Source: Croceivirga lutea
GTDB lineage: Bacteria; Bacteroidota; Bacteroidia; Flavobacteriales; Flavobacteriaceae
Direction: 5' to 3'
DNA length: 64,000 nt
NCBI RefSeq assembly: GCF_014235875.1
Contig: NZ_JACJUK010000003.1
Location: forward strand, 1 to 64,000
Below are positions 1 through 7,547 of this stretch, piece by piece. Each line of letters opens with the position of its first letter. Position 1 is the stretch's first letter. A program made the translations under genes and the position numbers. The notes under the pieces were generated by a model. The model was not told the origin of the DNA. It saw nothing but the letters and a program-made list of their open reading frames with translations, and did not search any database.

Positions 1-351
1 GGCAATAAAAAAAGAGTGGCCATGGCTCCTGAAACCTATAAGAAACGGCAAGCCTTGGTGGAGCATCCCTTTGGCACTATAAAACGTCAATGGGGATTTG
101 ACCATATCATGACCAAAAGAGGAATGGAAGCCGCTTCGGCAGACTTTGGGTTTATGCTAACGGCTTATAATCTAAAACGAATACTCAAAATCCTTAAAGT
201 GCAAGGGAAAGCGCTTATTAGAGCATTTCTAATGCCTTTTGAGCTTATTTGGAAGCTAATAGGCCCTATTAAAAAGGTTTTTAAATCCATTAGGGGTATT
301 TTGGGGCAAAACAAAATTTCCCCTTCCTTTTTCCAAGCTTCGGTAGTCTGA
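1..351 (+). CDS. IS1182-like transposase, C-terminal part (cut by window start)
   Basis: The frame is open to the first base of the window, so the gene starts outside it; internal GTG/ATG codons near base 16-24 are not its real start. The stretch VEHPFGTIKRQWG followed by a helix ending AYNLKRILKI is the region around the last catalytic Glu of DDE transposases of the IS1182/IS5-like group, which cut and paste the element. After it comes a short basic, hydrophobic tail. An inverted repeat about 30 bases beyond the stop may mark the element's end. Family assignment is by motif memory only; the catalytic Asp residues lie outside the window. Confidence 0.8.
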   Translation, partial: GNKKRVAMAPETYKKRQALVEHPFGTIKRQWGFDHIMTKRGMEAASADFGFMLTAYNLKRILKILKVQGKALIRAFLMPFELIWKLIGPIKKVFKSIRGILGQNKISPSFFQASVV

Positions 352-383
352 AACTAATAAGCTAATTTTAAACTAAATCTAAA

Positions 384-405
384 GGCAGTTTTGGGACAGA
401 CTGCC
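384..405. repeat. Hairpin that may be the right end of the IS
   Basis: GGCAGT and ACTGCC form a perfect 6-bp stem around the loop tttgggacag, 33 bases after the transposase stop. A terminal inverted repeat is expected about here, but the left end is outside the window, so this cannot be tested. Confidence 0.3.
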
Positions 406-465
406 GTTAGCCGTAATTTTGAAAACTTACCAAAAATTGGTATTTTTGCCCAAATCATTGATAGA

Positions 466-717
466 ATGAGTAAAAACACTTCAATATCACTGGGAAATTA
501 CTTTGACCAATTCGTCCACGAACAAATTTCAGAAGGACGCTATAAAAACGTTAGTGAGGTCATTCGCGCTGGACTCAGACTATTGGAAAATGAGGAAAGT
601 AAAGTCATTGCCCTTAGGAAAGCGATTCAGGAAGGAATTGACAGTGGACTTGCGCACGACTTTGATTGGGAAAAAAACCTGAAAGAATTAAAAGCCAAGA
701 GAAAAACAAATGGCTAA
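466..717 (+). CDS. parD: ParD-type antitoxin (ribbon-helix-helix)
   Basis: This is an 83-residue antitoxin of a type II toxin-antitoxin pair; it binds and neutralises ParE and represses its own operon. The N-terminal half (TSISLGNYFDQFVHEQI...YKNVSEVIRAGLRLLE) is the ribbon-helix-helix DNA-binding fold of the CopG/ParD class. The acidic, flexible C-terminus is the usual toxin-wrapping part. The reading frame is open upstream to about 391, but the ParD homology begins at the ATG at 466, so I use that start. It overlaps the toxin gene by 8 bases (ATGGCTAA), a sign of translational coupling. It sits just beyond an IS end, so the pair is probably an acquired cassette. Confidence 0.88.
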   Translation: MSKNTSISLGNYFDQFVHEQISEGRYKNVSEVIRAGLRLLENEESKVIALRKAIQEGIDSGLAHDFDWEKNLKELKAKRKTNG

Positions 718-1009
718 ATTCAAATTGACCAACAAAGCCGTTGCCGATTTAAATGGAATTTGGGAATATACCGTGGAGAAATTGTCCGAAAATCAAGCGG
801 ACAAATATTATCGGGAAATCATGGAATCCTGTAAGCAGCTCGCGGAGAATCCAACAATTGGAAAAAACTACGAGGGAATCACCCTAGGCCTATTCGGATT
901 CAAAGAAAACAAGCACATAATTTTCTTTAGGACTTTGGAAAAAGATTTAATCGAAATCACCAGAATCCTACATGAAAGAATGGACTTGAAAAACAGACTG
1001 GAGGAATAA
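710..1009 (+). CDS. parE: ParE-type toxin (RelE/ParE superfamily)
   Basis: This 99-residue protein has the ParE/RelE layout: two N-terminal helices (VADLNGIWEYTVEKLSENQADKYYREI), a central sheet (GLFGFKENKHIIFFR) and a C-terminal strand plus helix (EITRILHERMDLKNRL). ParE toxins typically poison DNA gyrase; this function is inferred from the family, not from residues seen here. Its start overlaps the antitoxin stop. The gene is intact, full length for the family and followed directly by a structured non-coding element. Confidence 0.88.
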   Translation: MAKFKLTNKAVADLNGIWEYTVEKLSENQADKYYREIMESCKQLAENPTIGKNYEGITLGLFGFKENKHIIFFRTLEKDLIEITRILHERMDLKNRLEE

Positions 1010-1020
1010 AAAACTACAGG

Positions 1021-1153
1021 CAACACGGTGTATAATTAATTGCGGTCGGATTTCCCAAATGGAAATCCTTGCAATTAACTATCTTCGGTACAGGCGGACA
1101 TTTTCCGTTGGATTTCCGCGCCGCACTAATCATAGCCGAGACATTAGCAATAA
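1021..1153 (+). repeat. Structured repeat-like element after the ParDE pair
   Basis: Within 12 bases of the parE stop the sequence becomes GC-richer and folds strongly. TTAATTGC (1036-1043) pairs with GCAATTAA (1071-1078), and inside it GGATTTCC (1048-1055) pairs with GGAAATCC (1061-1068) around CAAAT. A second arm uses GCGGA...TCCGC, and a third, imperfect, uses TCTTCGG...CCGAGA. The opening words (caacacggtgtataat) resemble dispersed intergenic repeats I remember from flavobacterial genomes; that is recollection, not a search. No coding potential is seen. The remainder to about 1400 is AT-rich with no recognisable feature. Confidence 0.5.
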
Positions 1154-1400
1154 TTTAAAATCGACTTTGGTCGATTTTTGTTGTGATTTAAGGGTTTTTG
1201 CTGTTTAAGAAGTTTTTTTTAAGGAGAAAAGTCAATTTTTTTTGTTTTTTCCCCTCAGTATTATAAGTACCAAAAAGTAATTTTTTGTCTCAAGTAAACC
1301 CAACATTAAATCCTTATAATACTTTCTACTTAAAACCATTACAACAGCACTAAATTAAACTTGAAGACGAGATGTTGTAGCTATGTTGTACCCAAACAAA

Positions 1401-1430
1401 AAAAGCTCTCAAATCAGAGAGCCTTTTTTT
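1401..1430 (-). terminator. Rho-independent terminator of tRNA-Leu(UAG)
   Basis: GCTCTC (1405-1410), loop AAATCA, GAGAGC (1417-1422), flanked by an A-run on the left and a T-run on the right, so it can work in both directions. On the minus strand it lies 25-50 bases after the end of the tRNA gene. Confidence 0.75.
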
Positions 1431-1454
1431 ACTATTTGTAAAATTTTGAAAAAG

Positions 1455-1536
1455 TGCGGCTGAAGGGAGTCGAACCCCCACGCCTCGCGGCACCAGATCC
1501 TAAGTCTGGCATGTCTACCAATTCCATCACAGCCGC
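1455..1536 (-). tRNA. tRNA-Leu(UAG)
   Basis: Read on the minus strand, acceptor GCGGCTG pairs with CAGCCGC and is followed by discriminator A. The D-loop reads AATTGGTAGACA, the anticodon stem CCAGA/TCTGG encloses loop CTTAGGA (anticodon TAG, decoding CUA). A long variable arm (GCCGCGAGGC), typical of class II leucine tRNAs, and GGGGGTTCGACTCCC in the T-arm complete the cloverleaf. CCA is not encoded. Its own promoter is not adjacent; the nearest -7 box lies upstream of the decayed copy described next, suggesting both were once in one transcript. Confidence 0.96.
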
Positions 1537-1572
1537 TTTTTCAAAATTTTAATGAACTTTTCTTGTTTAATT

Positions 1573-1610
1573 CCTAAGTCTAGCGTGTGTACCAATTCCA
1601 CCACATCCGC
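1573..1610 (-). pseudogene. 5' half of a decayed second tRNA-Leu(UAG)
   Basis: These 38 bases align without gaps to the 5' half of the intact tRNA (1499-1536) with only 5 mismatches, covering the acceptor 5' strand, D-arm and anticodon arm up to the anticodon. The 3' half is missing. The fragment lies directly upstream of the intact gene, 10 bases from a -7 box. I interpret it as the first member of a tandem tRNA pair, now broken. It cannot fold as a tRNA. Confidence 0.85.
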
Positions 1611-1620
1611 TTAAGGTTTG

Positions 1621-1628
1621 CAAATATA
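1621..1628 (-). promoter_or_regulatory. -7 box TATATTTG for the tRNA-Leu unit
   Basis: On the minus strand the sequence is TATATTTG, a match to the Bacteroidota -7 consensus TAnnTTTG. It ends 10 bases before the tRNA remnant, the same spacing as the -7 box before tRNA-Leu(CAA) near 62.67 kb (11 bases). No convincing -33 TTG is seen. Confidence 0.5.
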
Positions 1629-1705
1629 CTCCAAATTTTCATTCATAAAACTCTTCTTATTTAAAAATGCCTTTTTGTACTTTTAATCCTCATTAAAAAT
1701 GTACT

Positions 1706-3100
1706 ATGTCAGACGTTAAAAACTATATTGAAAGTCATAAAACTCGTTTTATTGATGAGCTAATTGAACTTTTAAAAATTCCTTCAATAAGTGCAGACAG
1801 TGCCTATAAAAAAGATGTTATTGCAACAGCCGAACATATTAAAAAAGCGCTTTTAGATGCTGGTTGTGATAGTGCTGAAATTTGCGAAACTAAGGGGTAC
1901 CCTGTAGTTTACGGCGAAAAAATTATTGATCCTAAATTACCTACAGTTCTGGTTTACGGTCATTATGATGTACAACCGCCAGACCCTTTAAACTTATGGG
2001 ATTCACCACCATTTGAGCCTGTAATTAAGAAAACAGAATTGCATCCAGATGGTGCTATTTTTGCCCGAGGAGCATGTGATGACAAAGGCCAAATGTACAT
2101 GCATGTTAAAGCAGCAGAATACATGATAAAGAATGATGCATTACCATGTAATCTCAAATTCATGATCGAAGGCGAAGAAGAAGTGGGTAGCGATAGTTTA
2201 GAAGAATTTCTTTTAGACCATAAAGAAAAACTTAAAAACGATATCATATTAATTTCAGACACCGGTATGATGGCCAATGATGTACCATCAATTACTACCG
2301 GTTTACGTGGATTAAGTTATGTGGAAGTTGAAGTTACGGGTCCTAATAGAGACTTACATTCTGGTATTTATGGCGGAGCAGTACCCAACCCCATTAATGT
2401 GCTTGCTAAAATGATAGCATCTTTACATGATGAAAATAACAAAATCACCATACCGGGTTTCTATGATAAGGTAGAAGAGCTATCACAAGAGGAAAGAGAT
2501 TTAATGGCTGAAGCTCCATTTAACCTAGAAGAATATAAAAAAGCGTTAGACATAGATGATGTATATGGTGAAGCAGGCTATTCTACTGCCGAACGTTATT
2601 CTATACGACCAACTTTGGACGTGAACGGAATTTGGGGAGGCTATACTGGTGAAGGTGCAAAAACGGTAATTGCAAGTAAGGCCTATGCAAAAATTTCAAT
2701 GCGTCTAGTACCAGACCAAGACCCAGATGAAATTACAGCATTATTCACTAAACATTTTGAAACTATAGCGCCTAAAGGTGTAAAAGTTAAGGTATCCCCA
2801 CATCATGGTGGGCAACCTTATGTAACACCTACAAATACTATAGGTTACAAGGCTGCGGCAATAGCATACGAAACTACTTTTGGTAAAACTCCTATACCAG
2901 AAAGAACTGGAGGTAGTATACCTATAGTAGCCCTTTTTGAGCAAGTTTTAGAATCTAAAACTATATTTATGGGATTTGGTTTAGATAGTGATGCTATCCA
3001 TTCGCCAAATGAGCATTTTGGAATTTGGAACTATTTAAAGGGTATTGAGACTATACCTTATTTCTTTAAAGAATACACTAAACTGTTTACAGAACAATAA
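1706..3100 (+). CDS. M20 family metallopeptidase (dipeptidase)
   Basis: A 464-residue zinc peptidase of the M20 (carnosinase/CNDP-like) group, expected to cleave dipeptides in the cytoplasm; no signal peptide is present. VYGHYDVQ at 84-90 supplies the first zinc His and Asp, ARGACDDKGQ at 120-129 the bridging Asp, and EGEEEVGS at 155-162 the catalytic Glu pair. LHSGIYGG marks the dimerisation-domain boundary, and a late His (DAIHSPNE) completes the site. Length and motif order are normal. It is a single gene followed by its own terminator. The exact substrate cannot be told from sequence. Confidence 0.9.
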   Translation: MSDVKNYIESHKTRFIDELIELLKIPSISADSAYKKDVIATAEHIKKALLDAGCDSAEICETKGYPVVYGEKIIDPKLPTVLVYGHYDVQPPDPLNLWDSPPFEPVIKKTELHPDGAIFARGACDDKGQMYMHVKAAEYMIKNDALPCNLKFMIEGEEEVGSDSLEEFLLDHKEKLKNDIILISDTGMMANDVPSITTGLRGLSYVEVEVTGPNRDLHSGIYGGAVPNPINVLAKMIASLHDENNKITIPGFYDKVEELSQEERDLMAEAPFNLEEYKKALDIDDVYGEAGYSTAERYSIRPTLDVNGIWGGYTGEGAKTVIASKAYAKISMRLVPDQDPDEITALFTKHFETIAPKGVKVKVSPHHGGQPYVTPTNTIGYKAAAIAYETTFGKTPIPERTGGSIPIVALFEQVLESKTIFMGFGLDSDAIHSPNEHFGIWNYLKGIETIPYFFKEYTKLFTEQ

Positions 3101-3110
3101 GGCAAAAAAT

Positions 3111-3168
3111 AAGGCCAGGATTACGATTTGGGGGTCTTTCTCTAAAGGAGTTAATCCTGACCTTTTTT
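3111..3168 (+). terminator. Terminator of the M20 peptidase gene
   Basis: AAGGCCAGGATTA (3111-3123) pairs with TAATCCTGACCTT (3152-3164) apart from one C-A mismatch, followed by a T-run. The loop is long (28 bases) and contains no obvious gene. Confidence 0.65.
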
Positions 3169-3194
3169 TGCTAATGGTAAGATTTGGGTTCTTT

Positions 3195-3332
3195 TTAGCA
3201 ACTAATTGGGTTATACATGTTAATTAGTAACTCATTTTCATTTACTTCAACATCACACAATCTGAAAACCTTTTTGTTTTCATTTAAAATAACCATGCCT
3301 GTGTACTTCTCTTGTCTTAACTGCTTCTTCAT
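3195..3332 (-). CDS. Possible 45-residue small protein
   Basis: An ATG-started frame on the minus strand encodes a 45-residue peptide beginning MKKQLRQEKYTGMVILNENK and ending MYNPISC. Amino-acid composition looks like a real flavobacterial protein (K/E/N-rich with alternating hydrophobic strands), and TAGATTTG, a -7-like word, lies about 45 bases upstream. I do not recognise a family. It may equally be the surviving end of a decayed gene. It occupies part of a 550-base region (3170-3726) with no long gene. Confidence 0.3.
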   Translation of the reverse strand: MKKQLRQEKYTGMVILNENKKVFRLCDVEVNENELLINMYNPISC

Positions 3333-3382
3333 CTTATAATATATTTTGTTGGTGTTAGATAAATTTGTTACTCCAAATCTAG

Positions 3383-3523
3383 GTTGAAATACTGCTCTTC
3401 ATTTTTACATATTTTAGAAAACAAACAAGTGTAGACGAATGGTATTTTACTATAGACAAGGCCTTTAAAACCTTGTTACATCAGCATTTGATACATTCTA
3501 TGTGCTACTTAAAAAACCGATAA
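3383..3523 (+). pseudogene. Coding-like remnant without a start
   Basis: This 46-codon frame (part: TSVDEWYFTIDKAFKTLLHQ) is open from a TAG and ends in TAA, with no start codon before its last quarter. The peptide looks protein-like but matches nothing I know. It may be the relic of a deleted gene. The rest of 3170-3726 shows nothing I can identify. Confidence 0.2.
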
Positions 3524-3726
3524 ACAACCCGGTAATTGAAGGCCGAATACTATCATTTAAATAAAAAATGACGCTTCAATTTTACAATCATGTTTATTTA
3601 GAATTAAGAGGTTTAAACTTAAATAGTTTTTCTTCAACTTGTTAATACTTAGTTATAAAGCCCAATATTTGTAACAAAACTATAAGAACGGCGTTCTTAT
3701 AATCTACAATCAAAACGAACACTATC

Positions 3727-4827
3727 ATGTTACAACGCTTTTTTATCTTCTGCTCAGGGGCAGATACCGAAATTCTATCAACTTGCAGCAACGGAGAACG
3801 CAACAAATATGCAGGTATAGGTGCAACTGTTTTCTTTACTGCCGTAATGGCTTTTATTGCATCTGCATATGCTTTATATACCATTTTTGATACCATTTAC
3901 GCGGCAGTTTTCTTTGGGCTTATTTGGGGACTTCTTATTTTTAATCTAGATAGATATATAGTCTCCACTATAAAAAAGCGAGATAGTTTTGGAAAAGAAT
4001 TGTTACAAGCCGCACCTAGAATTGTCTTGGCCTTAATTATTGCTATTGTAATTTCTAAACCCCTAGAACTCAAAATTTTTGAAAAAGAAATCAACCAGGT
4101 TTTACTTGAAGAAAAAAATGCCATGTCTTTAGCTAACCAAGAACAGTTAGCCATGCAATACACTCCAAAGGTAGCGCAATTACAACAAGAGATATCTACC
4201 CTAAAACAAGAAATAAACGATAAGGAAGCTGAAACCAATGCGCTGTACAATACCTACATTTCTGAAGCAGAAGGAACCGCTGGTACAGGCTTATTGGGTA
4301 AAGGGCCCGTTTATAAAGAAAAAAGAGAAAAACACGACCGCTATCTAAATGAACTTCAGGCATTAAAGTCAACTAACGGAGAAAAAATCACAGCCTTAGA
4401 AAATGAGATAAACTCACTTAACAGTAATTATACAAATGCAGTTTCTAATAGCCAACCCATAATTGATGGTTTTGATGGATTAATGGCTAGAATCAATGCT
4501 CTTGACAAATTACCTTGGTTACCTTCATTTTTCATTTTTCTATTGTTCTTAGCTATTGAGACCGCTCCAATTATTGCAAAATTATTAGCCCCTAAAGGAG
4601 AATATGATTTTAAAGTTGAAGAAGCTGAAAGTGTGGTTGCAAGTTGGGTAACCCAAAAAGTAAATCAACGCAAATTATTAGTTGGAACAGATGCCGAAAT
4701 GAATCAAAAAATTTACGAAGATTTAAAGGCAGAGGAAGAATTATACAACTACAAGAAAAAGAAAGCAGAAGAAGTGTTACGCTTACAAGCAGATGCCTTT
4801 AGAAATACACAAATAAAAGGTCTGTAG
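3727..4827 (+). CDS. DUF4407 membrane protein
   Basis: A 366-residue protein of the DUF4407 family, function unknown. The N-terminus contains a short cytosolic segment, then paired membrane helices (about residues 30-75) and another near 93-113, ending ISKPLELKIFEKEI. A long Gln/Glu/Lys-rich coiled coil (about 120-245) follows, then a fourth helix (WLPSFFIFLLFLAIETAPII, about 260-280) and a charged C-terminal tail. The topology suggests a membrane-anchored coiled-coil scaffold. It is a monocistronic gene convergent with the MutS-like gene, only 4 bases from its end. Confidence 0.85.
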   Translation: MLQRFFIFCSGADTEILSTCSNGERNKYAGIGATVFFTAVMAFIASAYALYTIFDTIYAAVFFGLIWGLLIFNLDRYIVSTIKKRDSFGKELLQAAPRIVLALIIAIVISKPLELKIFEKEINQVLLEEKNAMSLANQEQLAMQYTPKVAQLQQEISTLKQEINDKEAETNALYNTYISEAEGTAGTGLLGKGPVYKEKREKHDRYLNELQALKSTNGEKITALENEINSLNSNYTNAVSNSQPIIDGFDGLMARINALDKLPWLPSFFIFLLFLAIETAPIIAKLLAPKGEYDFKVEEAESVVASWVTQKVNQRKLLVGTDAEMNQKIYEDLKAEEELYNYKKKKAEEVLRLQADAFRNTQIKGL

Positions 4828-4831
4828 TAGA

Positions 4832-6601
4832 TTAGATTAAATCCATTTGTTTGAGCATAAAAGAGGCATTCATGGTTTTGCTAACCCCTTTTTTAAGGCG
4901 ATAATCAAAACTCAAGGTGTTATTTTTAATAGTAGCATCTAAATGATAGTTTTTAACGCTATTATTTTCATTAGCCATATCACAAAGACTTAAATCGTGT
5001 GTAGCTATTAATCCTGTGGCATTTTCATTAAGTAAACGAGCCACAATTTGTTTAGAGCCAGTAGCTTTATCATAACTGTTTGTACCTCTTAAAATCTCGT
5101 CTAACAAGACAAAATATGGTTCTGATTTTACAAGTTCAACTACCATTTTCAATCTTTTTAGCTCCGCAAAAAAATAAGAATCCCCTTTTTTGAGAGAATC
5201 TACACTACGCATACTAGTTACAAGCTTTATTGGAGCATAAACACAAGACGAAGCACAAATAGGTAACCCTAAATTAGCCATAAATATGCCCAAACCTACA
5301 CTACGTAAAAAAGTGCTCTTACCAGCCATGTTAGACCCAGTTATAATATGAAATGATGAAGCATCTATTTCAAAATCATTTTTTACAATTTTCTCTTGAG
5401 CAATTAAAGGATGGCCTAACTCCTTGGCTTTAAAAGTAAATGCTCCCTCCTTTATACTGGGATAATTAAAATAAGGATGATTAAATGCAAAATTACCTAG
5501 ACTATTATACCCTTCAAAAAAAGAAATTACATTAAACCAATCTGCAACTTGATTTTTATTTGTGACCAACCACTTTTCTATCTCATATGCTGTTTTTAAA
5601 GCGCCGAGATAACAACCATTACCAAAAATGATGTAAAAGACATTATTGTTATAATCCATAACATCTAAAAGTTTTGAAAACTTAGCAATGGCCGAAGATG
5701 CTTTGCTATTTGTTATAGCAAGTTTTTGTTGTTGTTGTTTTAATAGTTTTGAGGTAAACTTTTCTTGTTCTATAAGTTTAAGCAGTGTTGCGTATTGTTT
5801 AAAAACTGATTTTACCTTATCAGCTTTAGCAGATAGGTTTTGTATATGTTTAAAGTAAAAACCAGAAATAGTTAGACCAATACCAATAATTATAAATAGC
5901 ACATTAAATAACCATCCAAAAAAGAAGGTTAAAACCGCAACAACACTAAATACACTTAAGATTACAAAAGGTAAATAACGCATTATTTTAGGCACAAAAG
6001 GTGTGTAGGATTCGAGCCAATGAACTATGCTAGAAATACGAGTCTCGTTTTCTATAAACATAGCATTTGCACTAAATGTTTGCCGCCATTCTGCTTTATC
6101 TGCAATTTCTTTAATAGCCTCTTGCTTACTGGTTATGTTAGCAATAGTATTTGACAAAAGCAAGGCTGCAAATGCATCTTCACCTTCTTTTAGGGTAGCT
6201 CTATTAATGTATTGATAGAAGGAAGTATCTCCAAACAAATCCAAATCTTGACTATAGCAATGAGCAAGTTCTAAGTATTCTTTCCCGTCTGGAAATTCTT
6301 CAAAATTATACTGTAGAGCTCGAATTTCTTTTGCATTGATAGCCACTATATTATTATGGTATTTGAGTCTTTGTTTTATTTTGATGTACTTCTTTATAAG
6401 AACTAAAAAAACAGCTCCAAAAACCACAATAGCTGCAATTACAAAAATGATGTTAGAACGAAGCAAATAGGGAATACTAATTAAAGCAATAAAAGTAAAT
6501 AAACGTGCTATAGATAATACGCTTAGGTTTTGTTTTAAGCGTTGACAGATTAGCTCATTTTCATCAATATTTTTGGTGTAAAAGTTTTGAACGCTTTGCA
6601 T
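4832..6601 (-). CDS. Membrane-anchored MutS-like ATPase
   Basis: This 589-residue protein carries the C-terminal core and ATPase domains of MutS but not the N-terminal mismatch-recognition domains. Walker A is GSNMAGKST near residue 422 and Walker B is FVLLDEILRG near 498, with the family's usual His (LIATHDLSLC) after it. Unlike MutS, it has hydrophobic helices at about 31-70 and 210-250, so it is probably membrane-bound. Similar proteins are common in Bacteroidota and have no proven repair role. I take the ATG at 6601; a TTG two codons earlier is also possible. It is convergent with the DUF4407 gene and lies 15 bases after rfbD, so probably co-transcribed with it. Confidence 0.88.
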   Translation of the reverse strand: MQSVQNFYTKNIDENELICQRLKQNLSVLSIARLFTFIALISIPYLLRSNIIFVIAAIVVFGAVFLVLIKKYIKIKQRLKYHNNIVAINAKEIRALQYNFEEFPDGKEYLELAHCYSQDLDLFGDTSFYQYINRATLKEGEDAFAALLLSNTIANITSKQEAIKEIADKAEWRQTFSANAMFIENETRISSIVHWLESYTPFVPKIMRYLPFVILSVFSVVAVLTFFFGWLFNVLFIIIGIGLTISGFYFKHIQNLSAKADKVKSVFKQYATLLKLIEQEKFTSKLLKQQQQKLAITNSKASSAIAKFSKLLDVMDYNNNVFYIIFGNGCYLGALKTAYEIEKWLVTNKNQVADWFNVISFFEGYNSLGNFAFNHPYFNYPSIKEGAFTFKAKELGHPLIAQEKIVKNDFEIDASSFHIITGSNMAGKSTFLRSVGLGIFMANLGLPICASSCVYAPIKLVTSMRSVDSLKKGDSYFFAELKRLKMVVELVKSEPYFVLLDEILRGTNSYDKATGSKQIVARLLNENATGLIATHDLSLCDMANENNSVKNYHLDATIKNNTLSFDYRLKKGVSKTMNASFMLKQMDLI

Positions 6602-6616
6602 TACCAAGTAAAAAAT

Positions 6617-7489
6617 TTAACAATTCAGAGACTTAAGATTAGCTAACGCTCTAGCCAAACTTTCTTTCCAATTTTCAATTTTTAGTCCAAAAGTTTCTTT
6701 TGCCTTATTAGTGTTTAAAACACTGTATTTGGGTCTTTTCGCAGGAGTAGGATAAGCCTCTGTTGAAATAGCTGCTAATTCCACATTAGTATTGCTAAGC
6801 AAGAAAATTTCAGAAGCAAAACCATACCATGAAGTTTCGCCGTCATTACTAAAATGGTAAATACCGTAAGCAGCATTTTTTTGTTCAATAATGTTTAGAA
6901 CAAAGCCGGCAAGGTCTCTAGCATAAGTAGGTTTACCAATTTGGTCAGCCACAACAGAAAGAGACGAGCGTTCATTGCCCAAGCGCAACATGGTCTTCAT
7001 GAAATTATTTGCATGTTCAGAATACAACCAAGAAGTTCTTATGATAAAATGTTCTTTCAACCTTTCGGTAATTTCTAGTTCGCCCTTTAATTTTGTTTCG
7101 CCATAAACACCAAGGGGGTTACATGTATCTGTTTCTACGTAAGGTACATCTGTGTTACCATCAAAAACAAAGTCTGTTGAAATATGAAGTAATGTAACTT
7201 TAAATAGTTGACAAGCTTTTGCCAAATTTTGAGCACCTATAACATTTACGTTCTCTGCTGCTAATGCATCACTTTCTGCTTTGTCTACTTGGGTATACGC
7301 GGCACAATTAATACAATGGGTAAACTTACCTTTTTTAAAGGCGGCAATAACATGGTCTTTATTAGTTACATCAAGGTCTTTAGAACTCAAAAATTCAAAC
7401 CTAATGTTTTGATATTTGCTATGTTTTACAACATCTTTAATACATAAACCTAATTGCCCAGAAGCACCAGTAACTAAAATATTTTCCAT
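6617..7489 (-). CDS. rfbD: dTDP-4-dehydrorhamnose reductase
   Basis: A 290-residue NAD(P)-dependent short-chain dehydrogenase of the extended type. It reduces dTDP-4-dehydrorhamnose to dTDP-L-rhamnose, a precursor for surface polysaccharides. VTGASGQLG at 6-14 is the nucleotide-binding loop, HISTDFVFDG the conserved strand with catalytic Ser/Thr, and YGETKLKGE contains the YxxxK catalytic pair. Other rfb genes (rfbA, B, C) are not in the window, so it is separated from the rest of its pathway. It lies between the terminator of the receiver-glycosyltransferase gene and the MutS-like gene. The dTDP-rhamnose role fits the adjoining polysaccharide locus. Confidence 0.9.
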   Translation of the reverse strand: MENILVTGASGQLGLCIKDVVKHSKYQNIRFEFLSSKDLDVTNKDHVIAAFKKGKFTHCINCAAYTQVDKAESDALAAENVNVIGAQNLAKACQLFKVTLLHISTDFVFDGNTDVPYVETDTCNPLGVYGETKLKGELEITERLKEHFIIRTSWLYSEHANNFMKTMLRLGNERSSLSVVADQIGKPTYARDLAGFVLNIIEQKNAAYGIYHFSNDGETSWYGFASEIFLLSNTNVELAAISTEAYPTPAKRPKYSVLNTNKAKETFGLKIENWKESLARALANLKSLNC

Positions 7490-7490
7490 A

Positions 7491-7522
7491 AAAAAACCGC
7501 AGCTTTTTACAAAGCTACGGTT
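7491..7522 (-). terminator. Terminator after the receiver-glycosyltransferase gene
   Basis: Stem AACCGcAGCTTT / AAAGCTaCGGTT (11 pairs with one C-A mismatch), loop TTAC, followed on the minus strand by six T. It ends right at the rfbD start codon, so rfbD either needs its own promoter or depends on read-through. Confidence 0.75.
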
Positions 7523-7547
7523 AAGAGTTTAGATATAGCTAAATATT

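Noticed and set aside
391-465. Longer N-terminus for ParD
   Set aside because: The extra 25 residues lack family similarity and overlap the possible IS end; ATG 466 fits ParD length.
1021-1153. attC site of an integron
   Set aside because: No clear GTTRRRY/RYYYAAC core pair is visible and no integrase gene is in the window; it is left as a structured repeat.
1563-1612. Second functional tRNA
   Set aside because: Only the 5' half is present; no T-arm or 3' acceptor strand.
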